This document shows positions 9,892 to 20,737 of a DNA stretch of 64,000 nt, piece after piece. A program made the translations under genes and the position numbers. Every line of letters starts with the position of its first letter. The stretch's first letter is position 1. Source of the DNA: Calliopum simillimum (lineage: Eukaryota > Arthropoda > Insecta > Diptera > Lauxaniidae); assembly GCA_951812925.1 (NCBI GenBank), contig OX638371.1:82159697-82223696 (forward strand). The letters are read 5' to 3'. The notes under the pieces were generated by a model. That model was given only the letters and a program-made list of their open reading frames with translations, was not told where the DNA came from and did not search any database.

Positions 9892-12140
9892 AACCTCGCT
9901 TATAAGCATTTCTGAAAAGGCTTGATTACTGGTACGTATAAGCATGAAGTGCATATAGAAAAACTCAGTTATATGCCTGAAAAGTGCATATATCAAAATT
10001 CGGCTATATGCACCAGATATGCTTATATAGAATCTTAGCTTCATCTTAGTTTCTTGAGGTAAGCGAAAATTTGGTGTTTTGAGGTTATAGCTCCACTTTT
10101 AAGAATATATTTGGAGTAACCTAATTTCGATCAAATTTATTTTTACACCGTTTTAAAGAAAAATTATAGCGCTTCGAAAAAATGTACCAATTATTAAAAT
10201 CTGATTAAAATTAAAACACATTTTTTTGGCCAAAAGTTTATAAAAAATATGTTATATTTTATTTTAATTTAAAAGTATATTTAATTGTAAACAATTTGAA
10301 CGCAAGTTTAGCAAAATCGGATCATACTTTAAAAATTTATAAAGGTTTCATTGAAGTAAGACCAAAGTAATAAACAGATACAAAAACTTGTTTTTTGATC
10401 ATAATTTTTTTTTTTCTTCAAAGAATGGATACCTAAATTTGCTTCAAAATCATAGAAAATCATTCTTCCGAAATATGTACTGAGAAAAACTAAGGAAATA
10501 CCGAGGTATTTTTTCTCTGGGAAACAGCTTAATTTCTTCCCGTTAGGATATTACGCTTTAATTATCGACTAAATGGATATTACGATTTATTGTTGGATCA
10601 AAGCATAAAGCCAAGTGTGCCTGAAATATTTTTATTTTTTTTTTATTTTTTTCAAGAAGGCCGTGAGCAATGATTTAAAACCTGTTTTATTTTAGGCGAA
10701 CCTCGATTTATTGCATGATATGGATTTTTAAATTTCCCAATACTTCAATCAGGCTGTGTTTTTCCAAATTAGCTTGAATTCTATTTAATATCTTTTTGCA
10801 AATAAAACTGTTAATCGGTATATAAATTTAGAAGCAAACAAGTTTGGTGTTGATATAGGAATTTAACTCGCACTCAAAAATATACGTATGTAACTATGTG
10901 TGTATGTATATCAATTAATTGATATTGTATATCAATTAATAATATTATTGCACTTTCCACTTATACGTGTAGCTAAAAGCATATTTTAAACAAATGAAGA
11001 AAAAAGAGAATTCATCACAAAGATTGTTTGCTTCAAACGTTGATTCCAAGTAAATAAAGTTGACTTTTCTTGAAAAGTAAACATAGGTTATAAGTGTTCG
11101 CGATAAAATGTACATTACGCCGGGTCGGTCTAAATATAAAAAACCGGAAAAACAACCCCTTATTTGAAAGTTTACCTTAAGAGTATCTAGGAAACAACAA
11201 TTTTTATTTTTTTTTTACCACTATAAAACAGTCAAAACAATTTTCTGGTTCGTATTAGAGCTGTCTGTTTCTGTACGAACGTTCGTACTTTAAAGGTACG
11301 AAATCACGTACCTCCAAATCACGTGAATTTGATGTTCGCAAAGGTACGTGAATTTGGTAAAGTTCGTACTTTTGATACGAACTTCGTATCCCCCTTAATG
11401 CCATTTTTTCTTCATAAAATTAAAGTCTTTAAAAATATAGTACCTGGAGACCGATCCCTGCTCGGCATTTCGAGTCTATGTTTTCTACCAACAGCTTTTT
11501 TATGTGGTGTAAGTTGGGACTGAAAATTTTCAAAAATGGAAATTGCATCGGAAAAAATAAAATCGCTGCTTTTTTATTTTTTTTGTAGAAAACCTGACCT
11601 GACGCTAAAAAATGGTTAGCATATTTGCATTATGAGATCAAAATACACGAAAAACACTTTTCAAACCTTTTTTGACGCTGTACAGTGATATTGTTGACTC
11701 TTTTTTGTAATAAATAAAATGAATAAAAAAAATAAATTGATTAAATTTTAAAACAAAAAATTTCCCCATTGGACCACTTTTCGGTTTTTAAAATGTTTTG
11801 GGACTTTTCAAATGTTCTCTGAAATGAACTTCATTTTACATGGTGCTTGTTCACATTAAAGTGAAACTCTTGTTACCCTGGGAACGTAATTACAAGCAAC
11901 TTTAATTTATTCCTTACAAATCTAAACCAGTCTAATGTACTCGTACATAAATATTTACATAGAGCAGTTATCTTAGGTCCCAATTTGCTCAATAAAACAT
12001 TAATTAGAATGAATGAGTTGTAAATAAAATTGCAAATAATACCTACTGTGCAACACGAAATTTTGAATGAAGCACAGTGCTGTCACTCCATACAACGAAA
12101 CGGCATTTTCACAGTTTAGCTACTTTTAGGTTGTAAAATA
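9892..12140. other. Gene-free AT-rich region
   Basis: No coding exon was recognised. A CAGTAAACCTCGCTTATAAG motif at about 9889 resembles the left end of the pogo-type element at 12473, but no matching right end was found. Positions 11270-11395 hold degenerate inverted copies of GTACGAA/TTCGTAC. Repeats of 'gtgtgtatgtata' type occur near 10900. Confidence 0.5.
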
Positions 12141-12144
12141 GCAT

Positions 12145-12252
12145 GGGGGTTATCGTGAATAAATATTCCCGCGGAATTTTCTCAGACTGCCTTGCATTCT
12201 CAATTGCAGTTTAAGAAAATTCCACGGGAATCTTGATTCACGATAACCCCCC
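12145..12252. mobile_element. Short palindromic MITE, family D, copy 1
   Basis: The ends GGGGGTTATCGTGAATAAAT and its inverse enclose two inverted 'attttctcagactgc'-like blocks; the total is about 108 bp. Relatives are at 36715-36810, 50554-50643 and, as a half copy, 21955-22020. Confidence 0.8.
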
Positions 12253-12472
12253 TATAAAAATTATAAAAGTTCAAAGAATTTTTGACATAACAGTATGCTG
12301 TAAAAAAACTCATATTAAACGTGACGCTGAACTAGACCCCTCTAGCAACATGTGACGGTAACCGAAACACTCCCCAAAAAATTGTGACACCCATATTTTG
12401 GAAATCCATGCAGGCGTTTCTGACTTATATTGATTTTAAGAAAAGCTATATCCGTAACATCCGATGGCTATA

Positions 12473-13068
12473 CAGTACGCCCTCGCTTAAAGCAACCCTC
12501 ACGCAACACCTCGATAAAAACAACACCATAATTTTTTACATTGCAGACTCTGTTAACGCAACTTCAAAAAAAAAAAAAAAAATAGACTCAGTTAACGCAA
12601 CTTTCTATGCAAGAGTCAGTTTTGTTTCCTTTTTAAATGGTTTTGGTTTTTTGCTATCTACTCTTTCTAACAAGATTTAGTTTTGGGATTCCCCCCTTAA
12701 GCATATGAACGAGTCATACAAGCAAATTTGATATGATGCATGTACGCATTTCTTTGTATTTAACTTCGGGATCGGTTGTGTTTTGTTTGCTACAAAAATG
12801 CCAGTTGTTAAAAGTGTTACTAATCTTTCAATAGCTCAAATATGCGAAATCGCAGACCAAAATCTCACAGTTCTTTATTAAATAAATTAAATAAAAACAA
12901 AATCTTTTATTTAAATAAAAACAAAATCTTTTATTTAAATTACAATGCTTAGAAAGGGTACTTATTCAATATTACGACCATATAAAAATTTAAACTCAGT
13001 TTCCGCAACAACCTCAATTTTCGCAACCTGCTCAATTTCTATTAGTTGCTTTAAGTGAGGATGTACTG
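12473..13068. mobile_element. Tc1/mariner (pogo-like) non-autonomous element, TA target
   Basis: The ends CAGTACGCCCTCGCTTAAAG and an inverted, slightly diverged partner ending …GTACTG are flanked by TA (12471-12472, 13069-13070). The end type resembles the 49560-50438 element, whose transposase fragment is pogo-like. The interior contains repeats of 'gttaacgcaactt'. A possible transposase start (MPVVKSVTNLSIAQICEIAD, about 12799-12860) would fit a pogo helix-turn-helix, but it soon breaks. Confidence 0.75.
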
Positions 13069-13120
13069 TACTTTTGAAATCAGATCCGAGCGACACTTTT
13101 TGATTCCATATTCATTCTTA

Positions 13121-13415
13121 CTGCCATACCTAAATTGGAGCGTCAGCGTTATTTTACTGTCAAAAATTTCTCATGTACATACAATTTGTATGGCGCATAC
13201 CGAAATTGCCAACGCTCAACGCTGAGCTATTCGAATTTCCAATTCTGACAAAGCGTTATGGAGTGAAGTTAGAAGCAGAAAAGTAAAAAAAGAAACAATA
13301 TGATTTTGACAAACAAATGACTTCAACGCAACGCTCTTTATTTCGGTAGGGCGCTTGACGCTTTTGTGCAACGTTAAATAACGCAACACCTGACGCTCCA
13401 ATTTAGGTATGGCAG
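13121..13415. mobile_element. MITE with TTA target duplication (PIF/Harbinger-like), copy 1
   Basis: The inverted ends CTGCCATACCTAAATTGGAG are flanked by TTA (13118-13120 and 13416-13418). A trinucleotide TTA duplication is typical of PIF/Harbinger. A second copy is at 24872-25171 with the same ends and the same TTA. The interior carries inverted 'gcgttgagcgtt' and 'gcgcttgacgc' words and has no transposase. Confidence 0.85.
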
Positions 13416-13767
13416 TTAGATTTCAAAAGCACATAAGAAAATTTTTGGTTTATAATCAATTTCGATTGTGACAAAATGTGACGCTTACGCTTGGTCGAAC
13501 CCCAATTCCCTGAAAAGTTGCCAATTTCGAGTTATACTCTATTCTCACTTGCCTGATTAACCAGAATAAAATCAGAAAATCTTGATAATCACAGAACCAC
13601 GTTCACACCTTTTATCTGGATGAGTCATCTATCATTTCAGTGACACTATTTTAACGTTTACCAAATCACGACACTATTTTCACTTTTTTCAAATATATTT
13701 TTATATATTTCGTTATTTAATTTTTTTTAAAACGATTGAGACGAACACATTTTTGATTTTAGCTTTA

Positions 13768-15646
13768 TAGGGCTATTCTGGCTAAGGCAGCAGAAAGTCT
13801 TTCTGAATACATGTCAGAATTACTTTCTAAGATTCCCGAAGACATTCGGTATTCTGGCGCAGAAATCTTTTAGAAAAAGCTCATAAATTCACCACACAAA
13901 ACCTTTCGTGGTGAACTTGTCAAATAACATGGTTGAATTGCTCTGGTTGCAGCGATAACAAATGCTGCTTCTTCTTAAACTACGAAAATGTCAAAATTCT
14001 TTGTTTTGATTATAGACTTTTGACAGATAGCAAGGCAAGATGCCGGGTTACATTTTTTATTTTGACATGCAAAATAAGTTCTTCCTGCGCGCCGCCATAT
14101 AATATTGTGCAGAAATTGTTGCTGTATATTTTTACACAAACTTTTCTTTTCTTTTGTAACTATTAGAACAAATATTAAACCAAAATAGTTGTAATTTTGT
14201 TTTTCCCTTTATCATTATCACTCATACAAACAAAAATTTAACAACTGCCAAATCTTAGGCAACAATTTTAATTTAAAAACTGTTGTTGTTTTTTTTATAT
14301 ATTTTTTGCCCAAATAGGGCTCTCAAAATTAATTACAACAACAACAACAGAAAATTCTGGTCAAATCTACTCTCGGAGATATAGCCATCGGAAGATCGGT
14401 ATAAAGCTTTTATGAAAACCGGTAAAAGTTCAAAATCCCTTAATGGATTTTAATAATATTGGTGTCATATGAAAGGTATTTTAACTGGCTATAAAAACAA
14501 ATCGGAGTCATGGTTTTGGAGATATGGCGAATTTTCGAAAATTTTTACTAGTTTTTTTGTTTTTAATGCACTATTTTTCCAAAAATATGTTATTAACAAA
14601 AACGGCATATGAAAGGTAATTTAATAAGCTACAGTACTGAACACAAAATTTTCTAAATCTGGCTCGTAGTTTTCGAGATATTACGACTTTTCTGAAATTT
14701 GGGTCGATTTTTTACCCACAGTAATTTGGCATAAGAGTAGGGATAAATTGGCGGCTTCGGCCGCAGCTCAGGATTTAAAACTCCCAAAAATCCAATACCG
14801 GCTTCACGGCGATCTTCGGCCGAGGTTCAGTCTATAATATATCCATCACCTAGTTTGCTAGCAAAATTCCAAATTTTCGTTGTTGTTGTTGTTCATGAAA
14901 ATTTGGCTTACTTTTTTGTTATCCTATAAAAAATGTGCTAATGAAAGAAATGAGGTATAAATTTCATATTAAATCGAATGAAATTGATTAGGATTCCAAA
15001 ATTTGTTACAAAAACTGTAGGTTAATTAGACATTTTTTGGAAAAATAGTGCTTTAAAAATAAAAAACTGATCAAAATTTTTGAAAATACGCCATATCTCG
15101 AAAACGTTGACTCGGATTTAAAATGTTTGTATAACAATTTTGTAGTTTGTTAAAATACCATCATATGACACCAATATTATCAAAATCCAGCCAGGATTTC
15201 CGAACTAATACCGGTTTTATTAAAGCTATATCCCGATCTTTCGATGGCTATATCTCCGAAAGTATATCCGACCAGACATTTTTGATTATACATATATTCT
15301 TTCTTAAAACTAAGAGATTAATAAGCCAAATTAGGTTTAAAAAGAAAATATTAACAGTCGATAATCTAACATTAAGCCCAGCAGTTTTATGATAAAAAAT
15401 TATAAATAAAATTTTTCATAATTCTTCACTTTTCACATAATAAAAACCTGACAGCAAGCAACTAATAGTTTTAAGATCGCTCTAAGACCTCCTACGTAGC
15501 AGGTATTAAAAGTCGTATTCATAAAGACGGTAAAGAGCTTTCGAAATGCTGCCAGAATACCAAAACATCTTCGTTGCTACTTTCGTAGCAGTGAATACTG
15601 TGGTGAGCTGTTTGACAGCTCTAATACTGTCGCCAGAATAGCCCTA
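13768..15646. mobile_element. PIF/Harbinger-like 1.88-kb element, TTA duplication
   Basis: The ends TAGGGCTATTCTGGC and its exact inverse are flanked by TTA at 13765-13767 and 15647-15649. The empty site (gttta-atatgc in reverse) is preserved in the related copy near 46850. Several internal repeats of 'attctggc' occur near both ends. No transposase was seen, so it is non-autonomous. Confidence 0.8.
14351..15284. repeat. Long inverted repeat (foldback) inside the PIF-like element
   Basis: The arms at about 14351-14600 and 15040-15284 are inverted copies over roughly 240 bp. Shared words are 'gatatagccatcg', 'ataatattggtgtcatatga' and 'gagatatggcg'. The arms are preceded by (TTG/CAA)n tracts. 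The middle contains a GC-richer patch (about 14745-14825). It may be a separate nested element, but no target duplication was seen. Confidence 0.7.
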
Positions 15647-15881
15647 TTAATTTGCTTTTTATTAAAAATGTTTTATTTGTTTACATTTACATATGTCAAA
15701 AGAAAAGGACATTTCCTAATTTCCCTGGGATTTTTTGAATTTGAAGATGCCACCTGCCGATTTTTTGGGTTAAATGATTTAATTATTTAAAATCTACCTA
15801 ATCTTTTCCATACAAATCGAAAAACTATCCTGGTTAGTGCCTAATCAATATTCATCTGGTTAACCAGGCAAGTGAAAATAG

Positions 15882-16238
15882 GTTATTAGGTTGTTTTATC
15901 TCAAGTCCACAGATATGTACTTTTTTGAACTTAATTGTACCTTGTATCGAAAAAAGCACATTTGCACTTATTATATCATCCCTTGTATAAGATATAAGAA
16001 CGTTTGAAAATTTTGACGTAATTTTGACGTTTTCCAGTCGGAATAAGAATTGCTATTTTTTTTTTCGATAAATTTATATAAATTTATAGAAAACAAAAAA
16101 CGGAGGCAACAGCTAAGGAAGTCCATCAGTTGCACCCAACAAACTGTAAATAGAGCTAGAGTTAGCATCAGCATTGAAGCATGGAATAGGGTGTGTGCTC
16201 ATTTTGTCCTCCGCCCAGTGTAAAGTTTAGTGCAAAAA
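15882..16238. other. Upstream flank of ValRS-m
   Basis: Short intergenic DNA between the transposon cluster and the ValRS-m start codon. The promoter must lie here. No TATA box was recognised, as is usual for a housekeeping gene. A minus-strand open frame at 15971-16174 is not supported. Confidence 0.4.
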
Positions 16239-19200
16239 ATGCAATTTATTAGTAAAATAACGCGAAATGTAATAAAGGAAAAATGTTGGCTTTATAAAAG
16301 AAAAATTTTTCATATTGTGCTGCAAAGGAACAAGTCGAACACAGGTAATGACAATTTGATATTAATTCAAAATATTCACATTCAATTCTTTCAATTTAGC
16401 GCCTCCTTTGCCTTTGGGTACCGGCTATCAACCGAAAGAAGTAGAATTGAACAAGTGGCGCCATCTAACTGAAGATACTAAATCGAATAAAAAACTCAAG
16501 GGAAGTTTTCGTATGATTTTGCCTCCACCGAATGTAACAGGTAAACTACATCTAGGCCATGCCTTGACGGCTACAGTGCAAGATGTTATTTGTCGTCAAA
16601 AACGACAACTTGGATATGAAGTTGAATGGATACCTGGCACAGATCATGCAGGAATCGCAACGCAAGTTGTCGTAGAAAAAAACATACTTAAGGAAAGTGG
16701 ACTAAGCCGGCATCAGTTAGGTCGCGACAAGTTTTTAAAAGAGGTTTGGAAATGGAAACGAAACAAAGGTGATGGCATAGTTTTTGATTTGAAGAAACTC
16801 GGGTGCACACTAAATTGGAATAAGCAGTATTTCACAATGGATAAAGTAAGTATTTCTTCAATACAATCAATCACTTATATGAGGCTATGAGCGCAACAGT
16901 GGCCTAACCTTTACTTCGTTGATAAAGCAAAAGCCAATAACCTGAGTCGATACAAGCACAAGATATTTTCTTTTGATTTTTTAACGAAGTTAAGATTAGG
17001 CCACTTGCGCTCATAGCCTCATATAGTCGTATAAATTTATGGCAATTTCAGCTTCAGGAAAGCGCAGTCAATTTGGCATTTGTTAAACTCTTTGAAGATG
17101 GTCTCATTAATCGTCGAAACTCGATGGTAAACTGGTCATGTACCTTAGAATCTGCTATATCTGATATTGAAGTGGAAACCATGGAGCTTAAAGGTTCTAC
17201 CGAGTTATCTGTACCCGGCCATGAGCGTAATGTTGAATTCGGACGTCTTTATGATATCAGTTATCGGATATGCGATACAAATGAAGAAATTATTGTATCA
17301 ACTACAAGACCAGAAACTTTATTAGGTGATGTTGCCGTCGCTGTAAATCCAAAAGATGAACGTTATATCAAATATCGTCCCTTAAATGTAGTCAGGCTGT
17401 GGCATCCATTTCGAAAAGAATCGATTCCGTTAATATTTGACAATGCAGTTGAACCTGAATTTGGTACAGGCGCTGTAAAAATAACACCTGCACACGATAA
17501 GCTAGATTTTGAAATAGCAACGCGTCACCTCATAGAACCTATCCCAGTATTTACCGACCAAGGTTTAATTCACGAAAATTTCGAAGATTTTGCTGGATTA
17601 CCACGTTTCGAGGCCCGTGAACATGTACTGAATGCTCTTTCAGAAATGCAGCTATTGCGTTCTATTAAAGATCATGCTATGAATTTGCCAATTTGTTCAC
17701 GTTCAAATGATATTATAGAATATATGCTACGTCCTCAATGGTATATACATTGTCAAACAATGGCGGATGCAGCTATGGCAGAAGTACGTAACGGGCGTTT
17801 ACAAATTGTACCAAGTGATTTTGAGTCTGAATGGTATCGTTGGTTAGAAAATTGTCATGATTGGTGTATATCCAGGCAATTATGGTGGGGTCATCAAGTG
17901 CCAGCGTATTTCGCTACATCACTTATAGATGGTGCTACTTGCTGGGTTGCAGCTCTGAATAAGGAAGATGCACTGTCCAAAGCAAAGGAAATACTAAAAG
18001 ACGATAGAGTGAAAATAGAGCAAGATAAAGATGTACTTGATACTTGGTTTTCTTCAGCCTTGTTACCTTTTTCCGTATTTAATTGGCCAGCACCAGAATA
18101 TATGGAACACTATCCATTAGATTTAATGGAAACTGGTCATGACATACTATTCTTTTGGGTTGCACGTATGACAATGTTAGGTATACAACTAACTAGCAAA
18201 GCGCCATTTAAAAAGATTCTTTTGAATGGTATTGTTTGTGATGCACATGGACGTAAGATGTCAAAAAGTTTAGGAAATGTGATAACACCAGAACAAGTTG
18301 TACAGGGTGCAACTGCTGAGGTAATTAGAAATTATACGTTTAAAACTGTATAGGTAACTAAATTACAATTTAATATACTTAGGAGCTACAGGAAGAGGTG
18401 GAAAAGTCGCATACATCTGGGTTGCTTAACGATAATGAGCTACAAAAATCACTTCAAGGTTTACAAAAAATGTTTCCGAACGGTATTCAAGAATGCGGCA
18501 CCGATGCTTTACGTTTTACGCTTTGTAGTCATAATATTAAAAGTCATTTTATAAATTTCAACGTAAACGAATGCTATACAAACAAGCTATTCCTTAATAA
18601 AATCTGGCAAGCTACTCGTTTTACATTGGGCGCTGCTGAAAAGCTTCAATTTTCATTGCACGAAATAGAAAACATGAATTATGTACCATTGGGACTGTGG
18701 GATCAATGGATACTCAGTAGATTGGGAAATACTTTGACAACCTGTACTGAAAGCATTGAAGAATATAATCTACATACAGCAACAGCGGCATTTAAGCACT
18801 TTTTTTACAGTAACCTTTGTGATGTATATTTGGTAAGAAAACTGTATTTTTACATATATACATACAAATAAAAAAAACTCTAAATATTTCCTAGGAAACA
18901 ACAAAATCAAACATTATTGCGGCAAATAAAAATGGCTACATTCATTGTGCTACATTAGCCACATGCCTTAGTTGGGGTCTTCAAGCCATGTTGCCCTTTA
19001 CGCCATTTATTGCGCATGAATTGCTGCAGCATTTACCAAAAGATATAAAACTGCATCTTAGTAAATTTCATAATCCAACATTGGAAAAAGAAGTAACAGA
19101 AATATTAGAAATTTGTCAAGCTATAAGACAACTAAAAAGTCGCAATAGCATTTCAAAGAAATATGACCCCATCGTACATTTATTTGCACAAACAACAGAG

Positions 19201-20427
19201 GCGTTAGAAATGTTACAACCCCACTTAGCGGAAATACAAGTGTTGACATTAACAAACGGTGTTGAACTCCATTTAGCTACAGCAGCTGTTAATAAAAATT
19301 TCGAATATTATTCAACGGCCGGACATTTATTTTCATTTGGTAGGTTTTCAAAGTTTTTGAAAGTTTGTAATAAATACATTTACATGCTTTTGAGTAACTG
19401 GAGGGAAATAAAAACATAAGTATTCGCTGAATGCATCAAAATTGCAAAAGTAAAATAAAATTGAACTTTGTTACCTCTTACTTTCAGGTATAGCCACCAA
19501 TGACCTATTGAAGGCTGCAAAAAGTAAATCGGAAAATTTTGAAAAACTTAATCTAAAGAAACTTCAAAGATTGGAGGCTGAACTGAACCGCTACCGTGCG
19601 CGTGTCAAAAATGAAGGCTTTTATAAGTCGGCTAGTAAGGAGGTGCAACAAAAACACAATGAAAAAGTAAGATGAATTCATACAGGATTTCCACTCCAAG
19701 TTAAACCTTTTCCACTTCAAATTGATCTTTTTTCAATTCAATTTAAACTTTTTTCAAATCAAAATAATCTCTTCCGAAATCAAATTTACCTACCGTTTTC
19801 CAATTTTTGTGTTTTCAGTAAAAGTTATTCACTATAAATTAAAATTTGTGATTACAAAGCGTTCTAAACCATCGGTGACAAAAAAGTAATCTTGATCGTG
19901 GACAAGAATTACTAGTGATTTGTGTTTAAATAACTCAAGAAAACAAGTAGTGTACCCTTGCTTGCAGTGGTTCTCTATTAACTTGGGTTACCAACTATTC
20001 GAAAATTCAATTTTAATTTCTTTTGCATAAATAATTTTTATACAATAATACACACATAAATAATATATAAAAGAAAAGAAAAAAAAACAAAAAAACATGA
20101 CCCCGGTTCACTCTCCTCCATTCGAAGGAGAACAACGACCGCTGGCTAGTCAGCCCCAACTGCAGCAGCAACAAGATTACCAGAATAATGCAAAAACAAC
20201 AAACCACGGTAATCAATACATAAATGCCTTAATTCAAAATAATTTGATGTTGAAAAAGTTTATTTTAATTTAAAAAAAATTAAATTGAATTGAAAACAGA
20301 TTAATTTGTGTAAAAAATGTGGAAATCCTGCAACAGTCTTTCAGATGTTCATAAAATGCTTAAAATTCTGTCTTTTTAGATACAACAATTGGAGACTGAA
20401 ATTCAAAATATTAAATTATACAGCTAG
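16239..20427 (+). CDS. ValRS-m: Valyl-tRNA synthetase, mitochondrial
   Basis: Class I aminoacyl-tRNA synthetase charging mitochondrial tRNA-Val. Proposed exons: 16239-16344, 16400-16845, 17052-18320, 18383-18832, 18895-19339, 19488-19666, 20380-20427. All junctions are GT-AG and in phase, giving 980 residues. A short basic N-terminus (MQFISKITRNVIKEK…) looks like a mitochondrial targeting peptide, unlike the longer cytosolic enzyme. HIGH motif: PPPNVTGKLHLGHAL, with HLGH at 86-89. The editing domain follows, with TTRPETLLGDVAVAVNP. The KMSKS loop is GRKMSKSLGNV (586-590). The C-terminal anticodon-binding domain and a terminal coiled coil (…HNEK/IQQLETEIQNIK) are present. ATG 16239 is the only good in-frame start. 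Intron 2 carries a MITE. Poly(A) signal at 20530-20535. The gene appears intact. Confidence 0.94.
16877..17026. mobile_element. MITE inside ValRS-m intron 2
   Basis: The ends TATATGAGGCTATGAGCGCA and a near-perfect inverse form a 150-bp element that fills most of the 206-bp intron (16846-17051). The arms continue with inverted 'gtggcctaa…acttcgtt'. The splice sites are untouched on both sides. Confidence 0.85.
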
Positions 20428-20737
20428 TTTGTAATATATGTATATATTTTTTAATTATCTTATAATTAAATACAATAATTTAGTTCTATATACAATTTTT
20501 AAAATTTTGAACACAAATGTTAAAATTGAAATAAAAATCGCGGTATTTATTTTACAACTTAAATTAAAAAATCAACTGCCTTATTCATAGTCAATATTAA
20601 TACAAGTAGATTCTTGTTTGAAATGCTCTATAAACAATATTTCGATATGTTAATGACTAAATTATTACTAAAATATATTAAGTTTTATTTTAAATAACCT
20701 AAATTTCAATATTTACTTACTTTACATATAATAAAAA

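Larger units (their letters stand above)
13539..15881. mobile_element. DNA element with 'CTTGCCTG…TTAACCAG' ends, split by a second transposon
   Basis: The outer ends are CTATTCTCACTTGCCTGATT (from 13539) and the inverse ending …AAGTGAAAATAG (15881). The two halves, 13539-13767 and 15647-15881, align in reverse orientation with the uninterrupted copy at about 46700-47095. That copy fixes the insertion point of the inner element precisely. Confidence 0.75.

Noticed and set aside
18321..18353. Continuation of ValRS-m exon 3 to a stop at 18353
   Set aside because: GAG/gtaatt followed by ag/GAGCTACAG keeps the family reading frame; the extension is intronic.
19667..19675. ValRS-m ending at the TGA of 19673-19675
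   Set aside because: AAA/gtaaga is a good donor, and the downstream exon 20380-20427 (QQLETEIQNIK) completes the coiled coil typical of the family.
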